From Fragilaria radians (lineage: Eukaryota > Bacillariophyta > Fragilariophyceae > Fragilariales > Fragilariaceae), in the NCBI GenBank assembly GCA_900642245.1, contig CAAAJI010000005.1:669894-733893 (forward strand): a stretch of 64,000 nt of DNA, read 5' to 3'. Made by a program: the position numbers and the translations under genes. Position 1 is the first letter of the stretch. Each line of letters begins with the position of its first letter. Below are positions 58,036 to 64,000 of this stretch, piece after piece. Below the pieces are notes generated by a model. It made no database searches. It worked only from the letters and a program-made list of their open reading frames with translations, and was not told the origin of the DNA.

Positions 58036-58426
58036 ATGAAAAAAAATTCTATTAAAATCGAAAAAAATGTGGGATAATTACAAAGCATCATATATACTTT
58101 GCTATGTGCATCTGTCCGAAGTTAACTACTTTTTGAGAATAACTTTTACTTACAAAGTTTCCATTCATTCCTTAGGGATAAGGCATCGTCGTCATCCGAA
58201 TTCTAGTTCAATCTACACCTAATTATAGATGTGATTGAAATTAAGAAATTATTTTCTCCTTTCCTGGCTTCACCTTTTCAGGCGTATTCACTCTGCGGAA
58301 AAGCACCCAATCTTGTTTCTTTACCAACACCCCGATCTTAATGAAAATCGATTAAGTGAAACCTAACTAATTTTAGTTTTGTAATTTATGCGTGGAAGAT
58401 TTTTCATTTTGATGTACTTATTCCTC
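58036..58426. other. Spacer between convergent genes
   Basis: This 391-nt AT-rich stretch lies between two 3' ends. It contains no gene or repeat. Confidence 0.6.
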
Positions 58427-61400
58427 CTAATTCCTTCGCCTCCTCAATAGCTCAGGTCCGAGCATCATCATTATCGCTGGAACTCGTCTGTCACCATCCA
58501 TTCCGACAACAGATTCACGCTGTTGATAGGCATCACAGCAAGCCATTGTAGTCATCCAGGCACTCGCTTCGCCTTCGTCAATACTGCCATCTAACTTTAC
58601 AAGGCTTGACACATATTCTTCGGGACGCATTCTCTTAGAATGATGAGGTGACGACAGCAACTCTGGAGCAAAGCTGAAAAGAAAGTGAAAAGCAGTTGAG
58701 GGACGTACGTCTTTAACCCAGGCTTCCCGCAGCATCGCTTTGGTTATCGCATTAGCGCCAAGGCTCTTATCTTCAAGCCCAGTCCAGTAAAACATTTGAC
58801 GGACCGCTCGTAACTCTGCATAAGGCTTGCCCATATCGATCTGACCAAGCGTTAATGATGCTCCACCCTTCATGACGAGCTGCTCCAGAGCGAGTTCAAA
58901 TTCAGCTAGATCTTGTGTGATATGTAAACGAGCTTTCTCACCCAAAGGACGAATCAAGGATGAATTGGAAACGAAAGTATACATTGAAAAACTGGCAACA
59001 GAAGCGGCAATGATTGCGGCGTACTCGGGTGGAAGCTTGGAAATGTGATTCTCAGCAATACTTTCATAAAGGCTATTCAAGTATTTCTGAACAAAGGAAG
59101 GCCCTTCGTCTTCATCGATGGAGCTATCAAGGTAAGTTCCATGATGCATTTTTGCAATTGCGTTTGCGACTCGGCGATTCAGAGCATTTGAGAGAGGGGC
59201 CAGTATGAGCTTTTTCACCAACTTTTCAATCTGTTGTAAACCTGGCATAAGTGCTTGCTGACATAAATTCGCAGCTTCTTCGTGCTGCGATGACGTTGCA
59301 GGTCTATAAGGAACAATGAAAGTGTTTTGAGGAGCATTTTTCAAGGATGATACCAATGTACTCAACACGTTGGCGACTTTGAGATCATGTACAAGGCTCT
59401 CAGTTTGAGTTCCTGCTTCTGTTAGACATCCATCCTCACCAGATTCAATAATTGCAGTTTTTGCACGAGCACAAAATCGTTCCACCATGTCCACTACAAC
59501 TTCAGCTATCATCTGCGTCATGCTAAGGTCTCCACCTCCTTCTCGCGGATCTGCCAGTGACAATTCAGTGCGAATGCTACTATCTAATTTTTGCATGTCA
59601 TATCGCGATGGAAGCGTCGGAAGGACTTGCATAGCCACACCATCGTCATCGACAGATAATCCTTCAGGAAACATGTACTGGATTGGGGCGCAAAGTCTCT
59701 GACGACATGATTCCAAGAAAGCAGTTTGAAGAGACTGCAGACCCAAAGATTCCATGGATTTCCACTCAGAGGAGGCAAAAATCGACGTCAAACTTGTTGT
59801 AGTACCAGATGAACTGGACATGAACATTTGGTCATGGCTATCATCGACAACTGCGTCTGATCTGGTCCATGTATCAGCGCTGGCAGCTCCCAATGCAGAT
59901 GAGTCTTCAGCTTGGATAAGATTATCTGTTGTGTAGATTGCGTTATCAAGGCAGCTCGAACCCCCTAATATTCCGCATGATGAGGTTAAAGTATCATCCA
60001 TGGACGCAGAGGCAGTGGTGCTGCTTTGCATATGATCATAAAGACGACCCAGCATGCCTAACACAGAAGAGCGAACGGCGGGATATAGAGCAGCCACGTC
60101 GCTTGCCAGTTTTCCGTTCTTCAATAACTCTTGAAGTCGCTGTCCAAAATCTCTGCATAACTTGTCCCAAAAGATAGTAAAGACTGAAAATTCTTTTTTG
60201 TTCGAGGATCCTGCTGCAAAATCCCTTGGAACCTCCGCTTGTGCAACTACTGCAAGAAAGACTTGTCGTGAAACTGGATCAGATTTACGAGATAAAACCC
60301 TCTGCAAATTCCAAACCGAAAGTGCTGCTTGTGCCAAACCTCCAGCCCAAGCAACGCTTGCATCACGACGACGCTCACGCAGGGCCTTCGCTAAGTTCCT
60401 TTGAAAATTAGATTCAGTCTTACTCGATGATTTAGCAGATGCTGTTGCCTCCTCAATAAGGCTGGTGATGCGGCTGGGGCTCCAAAACTCGTTCGATGCT
60501 TCAGTCGCTACATCCAGTGCGTATTGAAGTGCAGACCAGGTTGCTATCGGTAGTTCTCCAAGGTGATAGTAAACTTGAAGAGTGGCACCCAGTTGCACAA
60601 TCCCTGAACCTTTTTGATGTTGCTCAAGAAGTGCTTTTGCGGCTTGACGAACCTTCCGACAAGTGTCTTGTGCCCCAGGCTTCATTTTTTGTACGACGAG
60701 CGGCTCTTCTTCTAAGTTCAACTTCTCGAGTAAATCTTCAACGATGGAAACCGATGCTGCTGCACGAGTGAGATCACGTAGGTCCTCCAAATCGTATCCT
60801 TGTAATTTTGAAGCCTCGAATTGAAGGCGTAGTATCATTTTCAGAGTGCTGGAAAGACTCAAAACTCTACCTAGGCGTGATGTGGCAACTTCCATTTTTG
60901 CTAGACCTCGAGATAGAGATGACTCAACACGTTTCGCAATGCCTTCCAACATTTCGGTTTGACGATGTAAGCGATGACAACGATCGCGAGTAGCGACTAA
61001 TGTGGTGGTGGTAGTGTTTGATGATGTTCCAGAGGTGCCTTTGCTCTCCCCTTCATCTTCGAGATCTTCCTCATCACCATAATTAAGTTGTCTTTCCAAA
61101 AGGTGCTTTTGATCTTGGATGGAGTACCCGTGTAAGCGTAAAAGTGGTCCAGCCACAGCATTAGGAGACGTTCGAGATACTCTTTCAGCCAAACTCTGAA
61201 CCAAAATCAATTTACGCTCCACTTCACTCAAGGCGTCAACAGCACGTTGTTGCACATTTCCAGTACCCGATGCTACTGATGCAGATGCATCAGACGCCTG
61301 AAGCAAAGATGCCGCATATGAAAATGCTGCTTCCGATGAATCTTTGGTTACATGCAGTTCATGTTGAGTCAAGAGAAAATCATCTCTTAATAACAATTGG

Positions 61401-61477
61401 AGTGACTGTGTGGCGCTCGTCATCACTGCGGGAGATCCTGCAAGCGTTGACCCTGGCTCAAGGTTACGAATCGACAT
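58427..61477 (-). CDS. COG5: Conserved oligomeric Golgi complex subunit 5
   Basis: This intronless frame of 1016 residues starts MSIRNLEPGSTLAGSP. The protein is helical throughout, typical of the tethering complexes. Blocks I recognise from COG5 are LQFEASKLQGYDLEDLRDLTRAA, CRKVRQAAKALLEQ, the very characteristic VQLGATLQVYYHLGEL, WNLQRVLSRKSDPVSRQVFL, VFTIFWDKLCRDF and a LYPAVRSSVLGMLGRLYDHM segment. The C-terminal half carries Ser/Thr-rich inserts (residues about 500-560), which explain the length over the roughly 840-residue animal protein. COG5 belongs to lobe B (COG5-8) of the complex that tethers retrograde vesicles within the Golgi and keeps glycosylation enzymes in place. Confidence 0.9.
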   Translation of the reverse strand: MSIRNLEPGSTLAGSPAVMTSATQSLQLLLRDDFLLTQHELHVTKDSSEAAFSYAASLLQASDASASVASGTGNVQQRAVDALSEVERKLILVQSLAERVSRTSPNAVAGPLLRLHGYSIQDQKHLLERQLNYGDEEDLEDEGESKGTSGTSSNTTTTTLVATRDRCHRLHRQTEMLEGIAKRVESSLSRGLAKMEVATSRLGRVLSLSSTLKMILRLQFEASKLQGYDLEDLRDLTRAAASVSIVEDLLEKLNLEEEPLVVQKMKPGAQDTCRKVRQAAKALLEQHQKGSGIVQLGATLQVYYHLGELPIATWSALQYALDVATEASNEFWSPSRITSLIEEATASAKSSSKTESNFQRNLAKALRERRRDASVAWAGGLAQAALSVWNLQRVLSRKSDPVSRQVFLAVVAQAEVPRDFAAGSSNKKEFSVFTIFWDKLCRDFGQRLQELLKNGKLASDVAALYPAVRSSVLGMLGRLYDHMQSSTTASASMDDTLTSSCGILGGSSCLDNAIYTTDNLIQAEDSSALGAASADTWTRSDAVVDDSHDQMFMSSSSGTTTSLTSIFASSEWKSMESLGLQSLQTAFLESCRQRLCAPIQYMFPEGLSVDDDGVAMQVLPTLPSRYDMQKLDSSIRTELSLADPREGGGDLSMTQMIAEVVVDMVERFCARAKTAIIESGEDGCLTEAGTQTESLVHDLKVANVLSTLVSSLKNAPQNTFIVPYRPATSSQHEEAANLCQQALMPGLQQIEKLVKKLILAPLSNALNRRVANAIAKMHHGTYLDSSIDEDEGPSFVQKYLNSLYESIAENHISKLPPEYAAIIAASVASFSMYTFVSNSSLIRPLGEKARLHITQDLAEFELALEQLVMKGGASLTLGQIDMGKPYAELRAVRQMFYWTGLEDKSLGANAITKAMLREAWVKDVRPSTAFHFLFSFAPELLSSPHHSKRMRPEEYVSSLVKLDGSIDEGEASAWMTTMACCDAYQQRESVVGMDGDRRVPAIMMMLGPELLRRRRN

Positions 61478-63609
61478 TGATCAATAGCAAAGATAAGTAA
61501 TGACCTTCGTAAGAAATTGGATATTTTGCTGGTATTGATTCTCTTCGTTTCCTAAACAACAATGAAAAGAAAATAAACTCGATCCCTAGATGTTGTATTT
61601 TTGGAACGGAGGTGCTAGTCCTTCCACAAGATACTCAAATACTACTCTATATTCTTCAAGTGTAAGTCAGCATCTGGAACGTATTAGCTTTTGATCCTTT
61701 TATTCTTGTGTCCTGTAAATACTATAATTAGGATTTCTTAACATTATTCTGCATTCTTAATTCCCTTAATGCCCTCCATTTGAGAATGTAGTTTAAGTGA
61801 CTAGATGCCCCCTTCTATAAAACATGATGCTACAATGTGAGAACCTGAATTGAGCGTTGTCTGGATCAATAACGATGCCAGTCTTGCCCTCCTTATCTGC
61901 TGCTGTACTTCCTTGTAACTAGCGATCTCTTTATGGCGGAGACTTCCCTTATTTCCTGAATTTTTTTTGTGGAATTTCTCTGTTGAATCTTATAGTCCGG
62001 ACTTACTCATTCGTGAATAATATTTAAAATGAGTATCTAATCATGATTAGTTGCTTACAATCCAATGTGGAATGTTCTATGTATTTTGCATTCAGATTAG
62101 AGCCAGCTCCTCAAACAAGCTATAAACCAGTGAGGCAGTTCCACCTTTCTACGGTAGAATAATGGTAATACGAAATGGCGCTGGACTCAAGGAAGATATT
62201 AGGTATGAAGCCAAAATTGAGTTACGACTTCGATTGTGACATTTATTTGAGGGTAAGAATACGTCAATTCGCAACCAAGAATGTTTTCCGTGGAAGTTTG
62301 AAGAATCGAGATACTGCTTGTACGTTTGTCGACTTCAATTTTGCAAGTTAACGTCATAGCTTCAATCCCCCATAAACACTGGAAAGGGGTAACATTTTCT
62401 TTGCCTAATGAGGTTTGATAAAGTCCAGGTAGACAAGGTTTTTAATTGATCTACTGCAATTTTTCATATATATAATAACATTCAAGAAGTCAACAGAGGC
62501 ATACATACGCAGATCTTTTGCCTTTATACTTCTTTTACTTTGACTCTTTTGTAACAAACTGTTTTGTGCTTTGTTTGGCTAATTGAGTTTAAATGTGTTT
62601 TCTAATCTACAATTATTCTACTTTTATCACATTCCCAATAAATAGAACAATTAAATTTAGTTGTAAGGTAAAGTTCAGCTTAATTCTGACCAAGAAATGC
62701 TGAAATCATTCATTAATACAGTTCCTCTTAAAAAATTTAATTATTTTTGCAATTTATTAGGTGTATTTCCTCATGATAGTATTTGATTAAATTGATGCAA
62801 ATGGTTCTATCAATTGGTCTGAATTACTCGACTCTATTCAGATGAAGTATATCTTCAATGAATAAGAAGAGATAAAACGTACGATTAAACGAGAAAATAT
62901 TTTATTGAAGGAAATAAAGGAAACGAATTTCAAGTTGACAGTACTGGGCAATTGTAAAAATTTGACGTTTTCGACAATATTAAGGAATGAAAACTTGTGC
63001 TAAAGATTCTATTTGGATCCGTTGCTGTTTGAGGATGCTTACAAACATTGCATGGAAGAACACAACAATAGGAAATAAAACCTAAATGTGCCGTGTTTTG
63101 CCCAATGTTTGCCATTGACGACATACAATAAATTGTAGAACAAATTTCAATATTAAAACTCCTTGGTCTAAGGACAAAGTCAATCAACATTAGTTACGGA
63201 TTACTTGAGGTAGAATAAAATGTATTACAAAATGCTTACTCAGATTGGAACTTCAACGGTTCTGCTATTTCGAGGTTTGATGCCTTTTTTCCAATTAGGA
63301 CCAATATTTTTTCCTAAAGATATGACATGGAATGAAATCCACAATCTCTTTTTAGTGGAAAACAAAAATTTTATACTTTTCTCAGCAATGAATTACATAG
63401 TCAAATCAGGTGACTCTTTCTTTAGAAGCATCCTTGCACCTCAAAATGAAATCTATTTCTTTTTTTACAAGTTAAAGGCTGCTCCGCGTTTTGCTGTTTA
63501 TTGACAAAGTATACTAAGCACACTGCAAAACCTTTTCAAAAAGATCCGACATATCGAAAAAGTCACAATAGTCGTATGCGATGGAACTGTTAGGGCGCTG
63601 CGCAATTGA
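61478..63609. other. Gene-free spacer
   Basis: This 2.1-kb AT-rich stretch lies upstream of COG5. Open frames at 62930-63190 (minus) and 63220-63504 (plus) have no recognised domain. I see no repeat or RNA gene. Confidence 0.4.
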
Positions 63610-64000
63610 TTAAGGTATTAAGTAAATCACCTTATTTTTCCCCTGGAATGGAAGCGTGGATATTCTCAATCGATCATCCTTAGACAATAAGTACATAAGG
63701 AAGTCATCAAAAGTTTGAACTGAACGACCATCTGGTAATGTTCGGCATGGAAATAAACTTGGGAAGACACAGCATGGGATGATAGCTACCTTTTTCTTCA
63801 TCAATAAGGCCATATCAAGAATATCCTCCGTACATTCATCTGGATGTAATCCGATCAAACAAGTGTATTCCTCGACCATTTTAGACATTTCAGGGCTCTT
63901 AGTGAAAGGCAGGTGTAGATACTCTGGATTGTTAGCGTTTACGCGTTTTTTTGTTTTACGAATCATGGGGTCCATAACAGTGCAAGTCAATCCAAATTTT
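63610..64000 (-). CDS. Methyltransferase-like protein (TRM13/Methyltransf_32-related), 5' end outside the window
   Basis: The reading frame is open to the right edge of the window, so the N-terminal part is missing and no start is assigned. About 129 residues are visible. They include YLHLPFTKSPEM, the block LIGLHPDECTEDILDMALLMKKK, then VAIIPCCVFPSLFPCRTL, and the end LPFQGKNKVIYLIP. The GLHPD-x-x-TE plus PCCVF pair is the signature of a eukaryotic methyltransferase-like family related to the tRNA 2'-O-methyltransferase TRM13. The SAM-binding motifs would lie in the missing upstream part. Substrate unknown. Confidence 0.6.
   Translation of the reverse strand, partial: KFGLTCTVMDPMIRKTKKRVNANNPEYLHLPFTKSPEMSKMVEEYTCLIGLHPDECTEDILDMALLMKKKVAIIPCCVFPSLFPCRTLPDGRSVQTFDDFLMYLLSKDDRLRISTLPFQGKNKVIYLIP

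Noticed and set aside
63220..63504. Open frame of 94 residues on the plus strand
   Set aside because: It has a clean ATG but no recognisable domain, targeting signal or intron context, and random frames of this size are common in the AT-rich spacers.

Overview
This is a nuclear window from a eukaryote with short GT-AG introns (58-146 nt), fairly AT-rich spacers and no operons. Several features point to a diatom or close ochrophyte. There is a secreted protease with P-S-rich linkers and diatom-style C-terminal modules. Two proteins have a signal peptide followed by an F at the cleavage site, as in plastid-directed preproteins of algae with complex plastids. The dead Ty1/copia element has the LDNQST protease motif and gag signature typical of diatom copia elements. 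The species cannot be named from the sequence alone.

Layout. 0.2-2.4 kb: four-exon secreted serine protease. 4.7-6.0 kb: mitochondrial stomatin-like protein. 8.7-9.2 kb: ribosomal protein S16/uS9. 9.4-11.1 kb: TPR-containing protein phosphatase 5. 13.9-14.7 kb: phosphohistidine-phosphatase family protein with a probable membrane anchor. 14.9-18.0 kb: decayed copia element on the minus strand. 18.7-19.2 kb: membrane-anchored cytochrome b5-domain protein. 21-26 kb: repeat-rich stretch with an LTR, a dead gag and a possible tRNA-derived SINE. 26.1-31.1 kb: CPSF160. 31.7-33.9 kb: CXC (tesmin/LIN54-type) DNA-binding protein. 35.2-42.4 kb: a 2392-residue protein, best explained as kinetochore Rod/KNTC1, rebuilt here from two open frames by one 67-nt intron. 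46.3-47.9 kb: MCM-binding protein with an apparent frameshift. 49.2-50.4 kb: tandem repeat, Ty3/gypsy integrase tail, polypurine tract and LTR with a 20-N assembly gap. 51.8-52.8 kb: NTF2-like organellar protein. 54.3-58.0 kb: compact trio (repeat-built plastid protein, ChuX/HutX-like plastid protein, membrane PAF-acetylhydrolase-like enzyme). 58.4-61.5 kb: COG5. 63.6 kb to the end: 5'-incomplete methyltransferase-like protein.

The genes are mostly unrelated housekeeping functions: translation, mRNA 3'-end processing, replication, mitosis, Golgi traffic and signalling. They are separated by repeat-rich spacers. The only stretch that looks like a tight neighbourhood is 54.3-58.0 kb, with a 90-nt tail-to-tail spacer and a 168-nt head-to-head spacer. 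The best candidates for something undescribed are the repeat-built plastid protein at 54.3 kb, the ChuX/HutX-like plastid protein beside it, and the membrane-anchored phosphohistidine phosphatase. I saw no convincing new multi-gene system.
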